Assembly (NCBI GenBank): GCA_036703275.1
Contig: DATNPK010000067.1
Location: forward strand, 1 to 35,871
Direction: 5' to 3'
Source of the DNA: Coleofasciculaceae cyanobacterium
GTDB lineage: Bacteria; Cyanobacteriota; Cyanobacteriia; Cyanobacteriales; Xenococcaceae
DNA length: 35,871 nucleotides
The stretch's first letter is position 1; every line of letters begins with the position of its first letter. Under the pieces are notes generated by a model. The model worked only from the letters and a program-made list of their open reading frames with translations, was not told the origin of the DNA and did not search any database. Shown in pieces: positions 1 through 7,404 of this stretch. Made by a program: the position numbers and the translations under genes.

Positions 1-19
1 CATAGGGTTCGATTGGAGT

Positions 20-71
20 GTCCTAAAGGACGACGCGAAGCTAGTGCCGTGGCATACCGCTTCGCATATAG
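20..71. repeat. Dispersed palindromic repeat, copy A
   Basis: Two blocks in this copy reappear at 2530-2550 and 2615-2634. One is a roughly 21-base block ending in GACGACGCGAAG, differing only in AAA versus TTT. The other is the 20-base block GCATACCGCTTCGCATATAG, which is identical in both copies. Each block contains short self-complementary pieces (TCCTAAAGGA, TATGCGAAGC). This fits the small interspersed repeats common in cyanobacterial genomes. I cannot assign a named family. Confidence 0.6.
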
Positions 72-476
72 TTACTTTTAATCAAACCTTTTTCTTCTCT
101 ACTTTTGCCAGTCTTTTTTTTCTTTTTTGTCCCGTACAGAGGGCCGATTTACATAATAAGCAGGCGATCGCATTTTGGGAAACGGAAAGGAAAAATCGAT
201 CTTATTTGTTTGAGTTGTAGAAGTAGAAAGCAAAGCCAGAAATTTACTAACTGGATTGTTTAGAGAGCTTTTGTTTGGTTGCGACTGAGATACGTATATT
301 CCTGCTGCTAGAGCAAATTCTTGGAGAGTAATTGAGACGAAATGATATTTTAGGGCAAATAGATTTCATTCACTCTTTATTTGAGATAGCTGTGTAAAAA
401 AGAGGATTAATTAGAGGATTTTAAGTTCTTTCTTTACTTTTTTACTTTTTCTCCTCTTTTTGCAACACTACCCAAA

Positions 477-505
477 TTGAATTAGTTTAAGTGAGATAAT
501 AAAAT
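477..505 (+). promoter_or_regulatory. Possible sigma-70 promoter for hicB-hicA
   Basis: A TTGAAT box at 477-482 is followed by TAAAAT at 500-505, with a 17-base spacer. The TAAAAT ends 35 bases before the hicB ATG. The region is AT-rich, so chance matches are likely. A purine-rich AAGGAAG at about 510 lies too far upstream to serve as the ribosome site of the ATG at 541. Confidence 0.3.
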
Positions 506-540
506 TTAAAAGGAAGTCTCCCGACCACAAATCAGAAATT

Positions 541-783
541 ATGAAAACGATTGTTAAACTTAAAATTGAACGATTTGAAGAACAAGGACAAGAATATTTT
601 GTTGCCACTAGTGATGATATACAGGGATTAGTTGCCGAAGGCAATACAGTAGAAGAAGCAGTAGCTATAGCAGAAGATCTTGCTCATCACCTTCTATAAC
701 TTGATCGTCAGCAAGAAAATGTAACAACAAATTTTCAAGTAATGCCACAACAGTTTGAATACCCTTTAATTATTGAGGTTTAA
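541..783 (+). pseudogene. hicB: HicB-type antitoxin, interrupted by in-frame TAA
   Basis: The frame from ATG 541 encodes MKTIVKLKIERFEEQ..., then a stretch like YFVATSDDIQGLVAEGNTVEEA. This is the partial RNase-H-like fold of HicB antitoxins, which neutralise HicA mRNA interferases and repress their own promoter. Codon 53 (697-699) is TAA. The same frame then continues with LDRQQENVTTNFQVMP and ends at 781-783 in PLIIEV, a normal-looking HicB tail. A single sense-to-TAA change is the simplest reading, and the product would be truncated to 52 residues. The start of hicA overlaps the final stop (TAATG), as in an intact two-gene operon. The family call is from sequence pattern only. Confidence 0.75.
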
Positions 784-1004
784 TGGGTAGATTAGCAGGT
801 TTTTCTTATCGAGAGGTAACTCGAAAAATGCGTCAACTTGGGTTTTAATTTTATCGTTTTAGTAAGGGCGGCCATGAAATTTGGATTAATCCAGTTACCA
901 ATTTAAGAACTGTAATTCCGCATCACAGAGAAATTAGAGAAGGAACTTTAAGATATATTTTGAAACAAGCTCAAGTTCAAGTAGAGGATTTTTTCAAAGC
1001 TTAA
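783..1004 (+). pseudogene. hicA: HicA-type mRNA interferase toxin, interrupted by in-frame TAA
   Basis: Starting at the ATG that overlaps the hicB stop, the frame reads MGRLAGFSYREVTRKMRQLGF, then TAA at codon 22 (846-848). It continues in the same frame as FYRFSKGGHEIWINPVTN and on to DFFKA, stopping at 1002-1004. This is the small double-stranded-RNA-binding fold of HicA, a toxin that cleaves mRNA. The expected catalytic histidine is present as H31 in GGHEIW. Total length (73 codons) is normal for the family. The stop sits ahead of the catalytic histidine, so a truncated product should be inactive. Translation restart or readthrough cannot be excluded from sequence. Confidence 0.75.
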
Positions 1005-1183
1005 TTTTTAACCCAATACGACCAATGAATATAATTAATCCTGGAACATACATCAAAAAACCATCTATATTGATGCACACTTTTAAATACCTCTGTATTA
1101 ATGACTAATCAGAACAAAGTTACTAATGCCAGTTGCGATAAGCCTACGGCATGGCTACGCTACGCGATTTGATTTTGATTTGG

Positions 1184-1211
1184 CTTGGTGGCAAATCGAA
1201 CACCACCCAAG
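1184..1211. terminator. Hairpin just past the AEC permease gene
   Basis: CTTGGTGG (1184-1191) pairs with CCACCCAAG (1203-1211), with one bulged base and an 11-base loop. It lies 22 bases beyond the stop of the minus-strand permease gene. There is no clear T tract on the minus strand, so it may only be a 3'-end stabilising structure. Confidence 0.35.
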
Positions 1212-1232
1212 TTAGTTATAACAGTACGGTTA

Positions 1233-2249
1233 CTAAAAAATAGTCAGCCACAATGAAAGAATTATCGGCAAAGATACAGTGCTGAGCAAAATGCTACTGG
1301 CTGCCACATTTTGATTCAAATTATATACTTCGGCTAAAATCAAACTGGCAAAAGCAGTAGGCATACCAGACATTAGCACTAATACCAAACAACTATCTCC
1401 TTTTATACCAAAACAGGTTAATAGTATTCCAGTCATACCAGGTAAAATAATCATCTTGATGATGGCAGGAAAAATTCCCCAGCGCAAATTTTGCCATTGC
1501 TGAAGTTTACTCAATTGCATTCCAATTAAAATGAAAGCTCCAGGCACGACTAATAAAACCGCTTGCGAAAGAGCTGTCTCAATTAGATCGGGTAGAGGCA
1601 AATTTCGACTAGTATAGCCATAAGCAAATGCCCATAGAGAAGGCAAGAACAACAGCTTTTGTAGTTGATCTAACCAATTACTTTGAGTCTCAAAATGACT
1701 ATACTGATCTGCTACTAGCACCCCTAACCCATAGCTGCCTAAAATATTGTGAGCAACTGCATATAAAACAATCCAGCTCCAATAGTTTTGATCGACCAAA
1801 GGCGGTATTAAAGCTAAACCGACAAAGCCTGTATTGCCTAAAATAGAGGCAAGAATAAAACTGCCTATCCCAGTATTGGTTATTGGTAGCGGTATTTGCT
1901 CGATTCTGCGGGTTGCTGAGAAAGCCGATTTAACTTTAACCGAAGAACTTTGTGACTGACTCGATGCCAATACTTGAGGGTGATCTTTAACGCATAATTC
2001 TTTAAATGAACGCAAGATAGACAAAGCTAATGCCAAACCTAACAACAGCACCAGTACTGTAACAATAGGCGGCAGCCAGGCTATCTGCTCAAAATTAGAT
2101 TTCCGTGCTAAGAAAAAAATTTGTAGGGGTACGCCAAGCCAGTAAAGTGAGAGACTTAGAAGTTTAGAGATGTTAGCGTTAACTATTCGCTCTCGGTAGA
2201 TTATTACTCCAACAACTGACCATAATACACTCTGCAAGATAATCAGCAT
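1233..2249 (-). CDS. AEC-family (auxin efflux carrier-like) permease
   Basis: This is a 338-residue membrane protein of the AEC family, which includes bacterial malonate and malate permeases and plant PIN-like carriers. Its substrate here is unknown. About ten hydrophobic segments are visible, split into two bundles by a polar, serine-rich linker at about residues 90-125, as is usual for the family. Glycine/proline-rich segments such as GMPTAFASLILAEVYN near the C-terminus are typical. I place the start at ATG 2249 because AGGAGAG lies a few bases upstream. A TTG at 2264 would add five residues but would place that ribosome site inside the gene. It is a single gene with the broken hicBA pair downstream on the opposite strand. 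Confidence 0.75.
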   Translation of the reverse strand: MLIILQSVLWSVVGVIIYRERIVNANISKLLSLSLYWLGVPLQIFFLARKSNFEQIAWLPPIVTVLVLLLGLALALSILRSFKELCVKDHPQVLASSQSQSSSVKVKSAFSATRRIEQIPLPITNTGIGSFILASILGNTGFVGLALIPPLVDQNYWSWIVLYAVAHNILGSYGLGVLVADQYSHFETQSNWLDQLQKLLFLPSLWAFAYGYTSRNLPLPDLIETALSQAVLLVVPGAFILIGMQLSKLQQWQNLRWGIFPAIIKMIILPGMTGILLTCFGIKGDSCLVLVLMSGMPTAFASLILAEVYNLNQNVAASSILLSTVSLPIILSLWLTIF

Positions 2250-2529
2250 TTGCTCTCCTAACAAAAATATAGCAACAAATTATCATTTAATAGATGGGTT
2301 TAAAACCTCGGCAAAAGAGCCGATTGTGTTTACACCCTAATGTTATGGATGCAAGCACTTTCGACGCACGATCTTCACGTACCAAGGGTTCTAGCTGTTG
2401 TATAATAATTACAGAAACAAAAATCACGTTTCTAATCAGTACTTTGAAAACTAGCGATATAGGGTTCTGTTCAGGAGTGCTTGAATAGGTAAAATCTTTA
2501 AGCCACAAAGTTAGAAGAAATTCTTCGCT

Positions 2530-2634
2530 GTCCTTTAGGACGACGCGAAGGACGCGCCTCCAGGCGCTAATCCTTTAGGGCTAGTGTGACCGAAGGGAAT
2601 CCTTTAGGGCTTTAGCATACCGCTTCGCATATAG
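2530..2634. repeat. Dispersed palindromic repeat, copy B (composite)
   Basis: The outer blocks (2530-2550 and 2615-2634) match copy A at 20-71. Between them lies extra repeated material, including the 14-base word AATCCTTTAGGGCT twice (2569-2582 and 2598-2611). The whole looks like nested short repeat units rather than a gene. Confidence 0.6.
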
Positions 2635-2639
2635 CGACG

Positions 2640-2776
2640 GGCTGTCAGGAACAGGCTACCTAAAACGGTAGTAAAAAGCTTGTGGATCAGGCTCTGGCGG
2701 GGAAATAAATATTTTGTCTCTTGTTATCCAGGGATGAATCAAGAATCCCCTCGCCTTTTAGGCAGTGGAGTGTCAA
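2640..2776 (+). mobile_element. Orphan IS200/IS605-type right end / TnpB guide-RNA-like scar
   Basis: The segment contains CCTAAAACGGTAGTAAAAAG (2660-2679) and, at the end, GATGAATCAAGAATCCCC followed by a short stem-loop (TCGCC / GGCAG) and TCAA at 2773-2776. From memory of cyanobacterial TnpB elements, this pattern is their right end, the part transcribed as the TnpB guide RNA scaffold. No tnpB frame precedes it on the plus strand; the neighbouring gene is the minus-strand permease. I read it as a scar or a short non-autonomous derivative. The assignment rests on motif recognition, not alignment. Confidence 0.5.
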
Positions 2777-3183
2777 CTAATAACTTTCCCGATAATTCTC
2801 AGTATTTGTAAAAAAATATTAAGCATATTTAAATTAGATAACAACAATCAAGTATTAATTGGCAACGAGCATACATTATTTAGACCAAATACTATTTTGT
2901 CAAATAGGTTAACTCACAAATTTTCAAGATGGTATTTTTAGTAAGTATTTATTACTAAGTATTCTATTTACTTCTTGTTCCTGATCTTAAAATAGCTCAA
3001 TTTTTCCAATAACTGTATCTATTTTTTTGCGTTTAATGTATTATGTTCTAATCTTAAAAAATTATATTTAATGGTAATATGGATGACTAGTAACCAAAAT
3101 TCGCACTGCCAATAGTTAGTATTTAAACTTTGTCTGAATTGATAGACTTATTAAATGTTTAAAAATGTTTAAATAGGTGCGTT

Positions 3184-3220
3184 ACTATCAGAATCTTGGT
3201 GAATAGGTTCTGATAGTTTT
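3184..3220 (+). terminator. Orphan intrinsic terminator-like hairpin
   Basis: ACTATCAGAA (3184-3193) and TTCTGATAGT (3208-3217) form a perfect 10-bp stem with a 14-base loop. The stem ends in T and is followed by TTT on the plus strand. No gene lies upstream on this strand for about 2 kb, so it may end an unannotated small RNA from the AT-rich region before it. Confidence 0.45.
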
Positions 3221-3389
3221 CAAATTCTCAATATTGTTCAAAATTACACATATTGGCACATATGGCGAACAGTTTGTAATGGTTATGCTGGAGTAAACCT
3301 TAGATCCTGGAGTTTTGGAGGCGATCGCTTTTTATAGTTTGGAGCTAGTCTAATGCGTTTAGCTCATGTCTGCATTAAATTAATTTAAA

Positions 3390-3432
3390 AAATAAAAGCG
3401 ATCGCTCTACTTAAAAGCGATTGCTCTTATTT
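3390..3432. terminator. HIP1-containing hairpin downstream of PIN/TRAM gene
   Basis: Sixteen-base arms AAATAAAAGCGATCGC (3390-3405) and GCGATTGCTCTTATTT (3417-3432) pair at 14 of 16 positions around an 11-base loop. On the minus strand the 3' arm ends in a T-rich run, as expected of a terminator for the gene that stops at 3481. Confidence 0.5.
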
Positions 3433-3480
3433 CTATCTAACTCAACAACTTTATATCAGCAGAATTAAATATTGATTTAA

Positions 3481-4578
3481 TTAACCCACGGCATTAGAAT
3501 AGTTTTCCGATTCCGAGTAGGGTTTGGCAAAAATCATTCTACCTGCGGATGTTTGCAGAGAAGATGTAACTATTACCTGAATTTCTCCGCCAACGCTTCC
3601 ACTTCCTTGCTCTACTACCACCATTGTGCCATCATCCAGATAACCAATTCCCTGTTCGGGTTCTTTACCCTGTTTGAGAATCTTCACCTCTAAATTGTCA
3701 CCAGGAAGGTAAATGGGTCGAAGCGATCGCGCCAGATCGTTAATATTCAGAATTTGGACTTTTTGCAGATTTGCCACCTTGCTTAAATTGTAGTCATTAG
3801 TTAATAAAGTACCGCTAATTTCTTGGGCTAAACTTACCAGCTTGGCATCTACGGTATCAATTTCTTCATAATCTGCTTTGTTGATGACAATGCGATTAGG
3901 ATAATCTTGCTGCATCTGGTTCAAAATGTCTAAGCCTCTTCTCCCGCGAATTCGCTTTTGAGAATTGCTAGCGTCTGCTAAGTTTTGTAATTCTTGAAGC
4001 ACAAACTGAGGAATTAAAATTTGCCCTTCTAAAAATCCAGTTTTGAGCAGTTCTTCAACTCTGCCGTCAATAATACAGCTAGTATCAAGAATTTTAGTTG
4101 GCATAGCCTCTAACGTCCCTTCTGCCACCAGCATGGATTCAATACTATTAGGATTAATTAGTCGCAAAAAAGTTCGTCCATGAGCATCAGCTAAACTAAT
4201 GCCCAAATAAGAAAACATAATACTTCCTAATACGGCAAAGGTTGGTTTAAAAAAGCTCAGTTCTTTGGGGATAGGCAATAAAAAAACTGGGGCTAACATC
4301 AGGTTAGCTACTAGTAAACCCATCACTAATCCGATCGCTCTAGTGATGATAATCTCAATCTTAGTATTACGGATCTGATTTTCTAAGCGACGATAGGTAG
4401 TCTGTACCGCCACTCCAACACCCAAACCAATAATGGTAGCGAATCCAGCAATTACAAAGCGCAAGGCTTCGATATTAGATACGCCTTCGAGGATATCGTT
4501 AGGTAGCAGCTGTAACCCATCAAACCCGATGTTTACGGCTGCGATAATGCAAATGATAATTATGATGGCATCAACCAT
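3481..4578 (-). CDS. PIN/TRAM domain integral membrane protein (YacL-like)
   Basis: This 365-residue protein has four N-terminal membrane segments (about residues 1-15, 38-60, 82-104, 113-130). A PIN nuclease domain follows at about 163-285, with acidic residues in ILDTSCIIDGRVEE, a second acidic site near VLQELQNL, and TNDYNLSK. A C-terminal TRAM-like RNA-binding domain spans about 295-355. The architecture matches the YacL/PIN-TRAM family found in Bacillus and cyanobacteria, thought to act on RNA at the membrane. Its substrate is not established. The ATG start lacks a strong Shine-Dalgarno. The gene is divergent from hemW, with about 230 bases between them, and a HIP1-containing hairpin sits just past its stop. 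Confidence 0.85.
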   Translation of the reverse strand: MVDAIIIIICIIAAVNIGFDGLQLLPNDILEGVSNIEALRFVIAGFATIIGLGVGVAVQTTYRRLENQIRNTKIEIIITRAIGLVMGLLVANLMLAPVFLLPIPKELSFFKPTFAVLGSIMFSYLGISLADAHGRTFLRLINPNSIESMLVAEGTLEAMPTKILDTSCIIDGRVEELLKTGFLEGQILIPQFVLQELQNLADASNSQKRIRGRRGLDILNQMQQDYPNRIVINKADYEEIDTVDAKLVSLAQEISGTLLTNDYNLSKVANLQKVQILNINDLARSLRPIYLPGDNLEVKILKQGKEPEQGIGYLDDGTMVVVEQGSGSVGGEIQVIVTSSLQTSAGRMIFAKPYSESENYSNAVG

Positions 4579-4810
4579 TGTTTTAGTTGAATAAAATGAT
4601 ATTTAAATATATTTCTTCTTTACTGTAGTAAATTCTCGATGATAGTGTAAAAAATCTCTGGGAGTTCTTAATATTACCCAAAAAAATTTGATGACTAAAA
4701 TTAGTCTCTATAATTCAGATATAGGTACATTTTTACCGCCAATTAACATCATAAATTTGCGCCGATAAATCATACTCAACACAATTGTTTAGGTGTTGGA
4801 ATATTTAGCA

Positions 4811-6073
4811 ATGACTAAAAATATATCTTTAATTAATTCTCATTTTTCTGCCCATTTGGTAGTCGATTCTGTTCTAGCAATTCCTCAGGCGGCTTATATA
4901 CATATTCCTTTTTGTCGTCGCCGTTGCTATTATTGCGATTTTCCCATTTCGGTAGTGGGCGATCGCGCACAATCGTCATCTAAGATGATTGAAGACTATA
5001 TTGCTGCTTTAATTAAGGATATTGAATTAGCATCATCCAGCCCACAGCCTGTGAATACGGTTTTTTTTGGCGGTGGTACACCTTCATTATTATCTCCTCA
5101 ACAATTAGAGCAAATTATTCAGGCGATCGCCTTACATTTGGGAATTGCTAATCAGGCTGAGATTTCGATGGAAATCGATCCAGGTACTTTTGATCGCGAT
5201 CGGCTACTGGGATACTTGGACGCGGGAGTAAATAGATTTAGCCTGGGGGTACAAACTTTTGATGAGTCATTACTAAAAGTGTGCGGTAGATCTCACACTC
5301 TGGCTGATGTGATGCAGGCGGTAGATGTTATCAAACAATTAGGAATAGATAATTTCAGCTTGGATCTGATTTCAGGCTTACCCCATCAAACCCTAGAACA
5401 CTGTCAGACTTCTTTAGAACAGGCGATCGCGATCGCGCCGAAGCATTTGTCTTGCTACGACTTAGTACTAGAACCCGTTACTGCCTTTGGCAAACAATAT
5501 CAGCCAGGAAAAACACCTCTACCTAATGATGATGATACTGCCCAGATGTATCGGCTCACTCAAAAAACTTTGACGGCTGCGGGATACGAACACTACGAAG
5601 TATCTAATTACGCGCGAGCAGGCTATCAATGTCGCCACAACCGAGTGTATTGGGAGAATCAACCTTATTACGGTTTTGGTATGGGTGCAGCCAGCTATGT
5701 AGCACAGAAAAGATTTAGTCGTCCCCGCACTCGCCGAGAATATTACGCTTGGCTAGAAGCTGGAGCAATTATTGATACGCCAGAAATATCTGCTACAGAT
5801 TATCTACTTGAAACTTTAATGTTAGGTTTGCGTTTAGCCTCAGGTATCGATCTATCCCAGTTTAGTCAGCATACTCTAGAGGTTATTTGGTCATGTTTAA
5901 AGCCTTACTGCGATCAAGGATGGGTAGAGGTAGTAGATCGTGAGGGAAATCTACTTGATTTAAAGAATCGAGACTCGATAAATAATCTATCTGGAAGATT
6001 ACTTTTGAACGATCCTGAAGGATTTCTCTTTTCTAATACCATCCTGTCTAGTTTGTTTGAAAAGCTAGAGTAA
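4811..6073 (+). CDS. hemW: Radical SAM heme chaperone HemW
   Basis: This HemN-like radical SAM protein is of the HemW type, which binds heme and is not the oxygen-independent coproporphyrinogen oxidase. The cluster motif is HIPFCRRRCYYCDF, with CxxxCxxC cysteines at about residues 35, 39 and 42. GGGTPSLL (SAM-binding glycine motif) follows, with EIDPGTF, RFSLGVQTF and YEVSNYARAGYQCRHN further on. It ends in a HemN C-terminal domain. I prefer ATG 4811 (420 aa). A GTG at 4793 adds six residues; neither start has a good ribosome site. The roughly 28-residue lead before the radical SAM core looks longer than I expect for cyanobacterial HemW proteins. A hairpin made of two HIP1 sites separates it from convergent desC. 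Confidence 0.88.
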   Translation: MTKNISLINSHFSAHLVVDSVLAIPQAAYIHIPFCRRRCYYCDFPISVVGDRAQSSSKMIEDYIAALIKDIELASSSPQPVNTVFFGGGTPSLLSPQQLEQIIQAIALHLGIANQAEISMEIDPGTFDRDRLLGYLDAGVNRFSLGVQTFDESLLKVCGRSHTLADVMQAVDVIKQLGIDNFSLDLISGLPHQTLEHCQTSLEQAIAIAPKHLSCYDLVLEPVTAFGKQYQPGKTPLPNDDDTAQMYRLTQKTLTAAGYEHYEVSNYARAGYQCRHNRVYWENQPYYGFGMGAASYVAQKRFSRPRTRREYYAWLEAGAIIDTPEISATDYLLETLMLGLRLASGIDLSQFSQHTLEVIWSCLKPYCDQGWVEVVDREGNLLDLKNRDSINNLSGRLLLNDPEGFLFSNTILSSLFEKLE

Positions 6074-6103
6074 ACGCTACTCCGCCTGGAAATAAATACA
6101 CCA

Positions 6104-6133
6104 AGGCGATCGCCTTAACTAAAGCGATCGCCT
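6104..6133. terminator. Bidirectional hairpin built from two HIP1 sites
   Basis: AGGCGATCGC (6104-6113) and GCGATCGCCT (6124-6133) are perfect inverted repeats with a 10-base loop, lying between the convergent hemW and desC stops. The stem is G/C-rich but no long T tract follows on either strand. A shared transcription end is plausible. Confidence 0.5.
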
Positions 6134-6159
6134 AATCTGATTAACCTTTGAGCTAAAAA

Positions 6160-7002
6160 CTACATTACGACTTTCTTTGCCAAACCCAAAGCACGCAATA
6201 CTTGAATTGCTCCCCAGGTAGCATCTATTTCCCACCAACGTTGACCAGCTTTAGCGACGCGAGGATTATAGTGGTGATTATTGTGCCAGCCTTCACCGTA
6301 AGCTAGGATACCAACCCACCAGAGGTTAAGCGAACCGTCGTCACATTCAAAGTTTTTGTAACCCCAGAAGTGTGTTGCGGAGTTGACGAACCAAGTACAG
6401 TGCCATAATGTTGCGGTACGGACGAAGATACCATAAATAACCCAAGACCAACCGCCCAAGGCTAGCAGAACGAAGCCAAGAACTACCTGAAGTAAGATAA
6501 AGTTCTTGTTTAACCAACGGTAGTAAGGATCTCTGTCGGTGCGGGGTGCATATTTTTTGTACTGGTCATAGTCGAAGTACTTGTTTTCCGCGTATACCAA
6601 CCAGCCCATATGACTCCACCAAAAACCTTTTTTCGCCGAATGAGGATCGCGATCGTTATCTTCGGTATGAGCATGATGCAGGCTATGTCCTGCTACCCAG
6701 AAGATTGGACCACCTTGTAGTGCTAGTGCGCCACAGGTAACTAAAATGCGTTCTAGCCATTTGGGAACTTCTAAACTGCGGTGAGTCAAGATGCGGTGGT
6801 ATGCCAAACAGATGCCAATACTGCCCGTTAGCCAGTGGAGAAAAACTGCTACTCCCAAGGCAGACCAAGAAAAAAACCAAGGCGCACTCAAAGCGATTAA
6901 GTGAACAGCTCCGAAGACGAAAATATTTAGCCAGCTTGGCTTTAACTTTTCTTCTGGTTGAGCCGATGTCTGGCTCTTGGAAGCAATTAATTGCTGTGTC
7001 AT
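6160..7002 (-). CDS. desC: Acyl-lipid delta-9 desaturase (DesC type)
   Basis: This 280-residue membrane di-iron desaturase introduces the first (delta-9) double bond into fatty acids esterified to membrane lipids, using ferredoxin as electron donor. All three histidine boxes are intact: HRILTH (69-74), HSLHH (106-110) and HNNHH (240-244). Paired hydrophobic segments at about 26-65 and 170-200 hold the active site at the membrane face. Length and motif spacing match cyanobacterial DesC. The gene is divergent from a TetR-type regulator. The roughly 400-base gap between them holds two similar dyads that could be operators, so regulation by that neighbour is a reasonable inference. Confidence 0.92.
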   Translation of the reverse strand: MTQQLIASKSQTSAQPEEKLKPSWLNIFVFGAVHLIALSAPWFFSWSALGVAVFLHWLTGSIGICLAYHRILTHRSLEVPKWLERILVTCGALALQGGPIFWVAGHSLHHAHTEDNDRDPHSAKKGFWWSHMGWLVYAENKYFDYDQYKKYAPRTDRDPYYRWLNKNFILLQVVLGFVLLALGGWSWVIYGIFVRTATLWHCTWFVNSATHFWGYKNFECDDGSLNLWWVGILAYGEGWHNNHHYNPRVAKAGQRWWEIDATWGAIQVLRALGLAKKVVM

Positions 7003-7121
7003 TTACTAACTTGTCCTATAAATATTTTGAAGTTATAAAGCCTTAGAGCTTTAGCAACTACGCGCTTGGCGTACTCTGTAGGACTCCTACTCAGCCTATA
7101 TCAAAGTTATTAACTAGGTTT

Positions 7122-7138
7122 TGCAAGTGTCGCTTACA
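7122..7138. promoter_or_regulatory. Candidate operator 1 (TGCAAG-N5-CTTACA)
   Basis: TGCAAGTGTCGCTTACA is an imperfect dyad, with half sites matching at five of six positions. It recurs 48 bases away and lies between desC and a TetR-type regulator. TetR proteins typically bind such dyads next to their own gene. Binding is inferred, not shown. Confidence 0.4.
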
Positions 7139-7169
7139 TATTCAAAGTGTAGCAACTATTAATTTTTTC

Positions 7170-7186
7170 TGCAAGCGGTACTTACA
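7170..7186. promoter_or_regulatory. Candidate operator 2 (TGCAAG-N5-CTTACA)
   Basis: TGCAAGCGGTACTTACA has the same half sites and the same five-base spacer as the dyad at 7122-7138. Only the spacer differs between the two, as expected for a conserved protein-binding site rather than a simple duplication. Confidence 0.4.
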
Positions 7187-7404
7187 TTATTTCGGTTTAA
7201 ACTTGTAGACAAAGATGTAAACGAAGAAAAGATCCGTACAACTAAAATAGAGATAAATAGTTGAAATTAGTCCTATTTCGGCAACTCGGCATCAATAAAA
7301 TTAAACATCTAAAACTATCAGTTGCTTATCTATCATTGGTTAGGTATTTGCCGATTTTTCCCATAACGTCTTGCTTATTTTGCCTAAATATCGAGTCAAT
7401 TTTT

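Larger units (their letters stand above)
1..540. other. Intergenic region upstream of broken hicB
   Basis: I see no coding sequence here. The stretch begins with a dispersed repeat (20-71), continues with T-rich runs around 90-130 and 420-460, has one HIP1-type site near 163, and ends with a possible promoter for the hicB relic. Short reading frames show nothing recognisable. Confidence 0.6.
2265..3480. other. Long non-coding stretch with repeats and mobile-element scar
   Basis: I find no convincing gene in these roughly 1.2 kb. Two overlapping short frames on opposite strands near 2290-2510 have no recognisable product. The stretch holds a dispersed repeat (2530-2634), a right-end scar of an IS200/IS605-type element (about 2640-2776), a very AT-rich segment (about 2780-3180), an orphan terminator-like hairpin (3184-3220) and a HIP1-containing hairpin behind the PIN/TRAM gene (3390-3432). 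Confidence 0.6.
7003..7404. other. Divergent desC / TetR intergenic region
   Basis: This is a 402-base gap between two divergent genes. It holds two operator-like dyads (7122-7138 and 7170-7186). A segment near 7045-7085 containing ACTACGCGCTTGGCGTACTC recalls the dispersed short repeats elsewhere in the window. A TTG-initiated extension of the regulator back to 7261 is possible in frame but is not supported by a ribosome site or by family alignment. Confidence 0.55.

Noticed and set aside
1-30. GGTTCGATTGG near the window start, resembling a tRNA T-loop
   Set aside because: No acceptor stem or CCA-side pairing is seen, and the rest of a tRNA is absent.
2287-2508. Overlapping 60-70 codon frames on both strands after the permease gene
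   Set aside because: Neither has a ribosome site, recognisable motif or gene-like composition, and they overlap each other almost fully.
7261-7404. In-frame TTG extension of the TetR-type protein by 48 residues
   Set aside because: The extension has no similarity to TetR proteins and would cover the intergenic region downstream of the candidate operators. The ATG at 7405 gives a normal TetR N-terminus.
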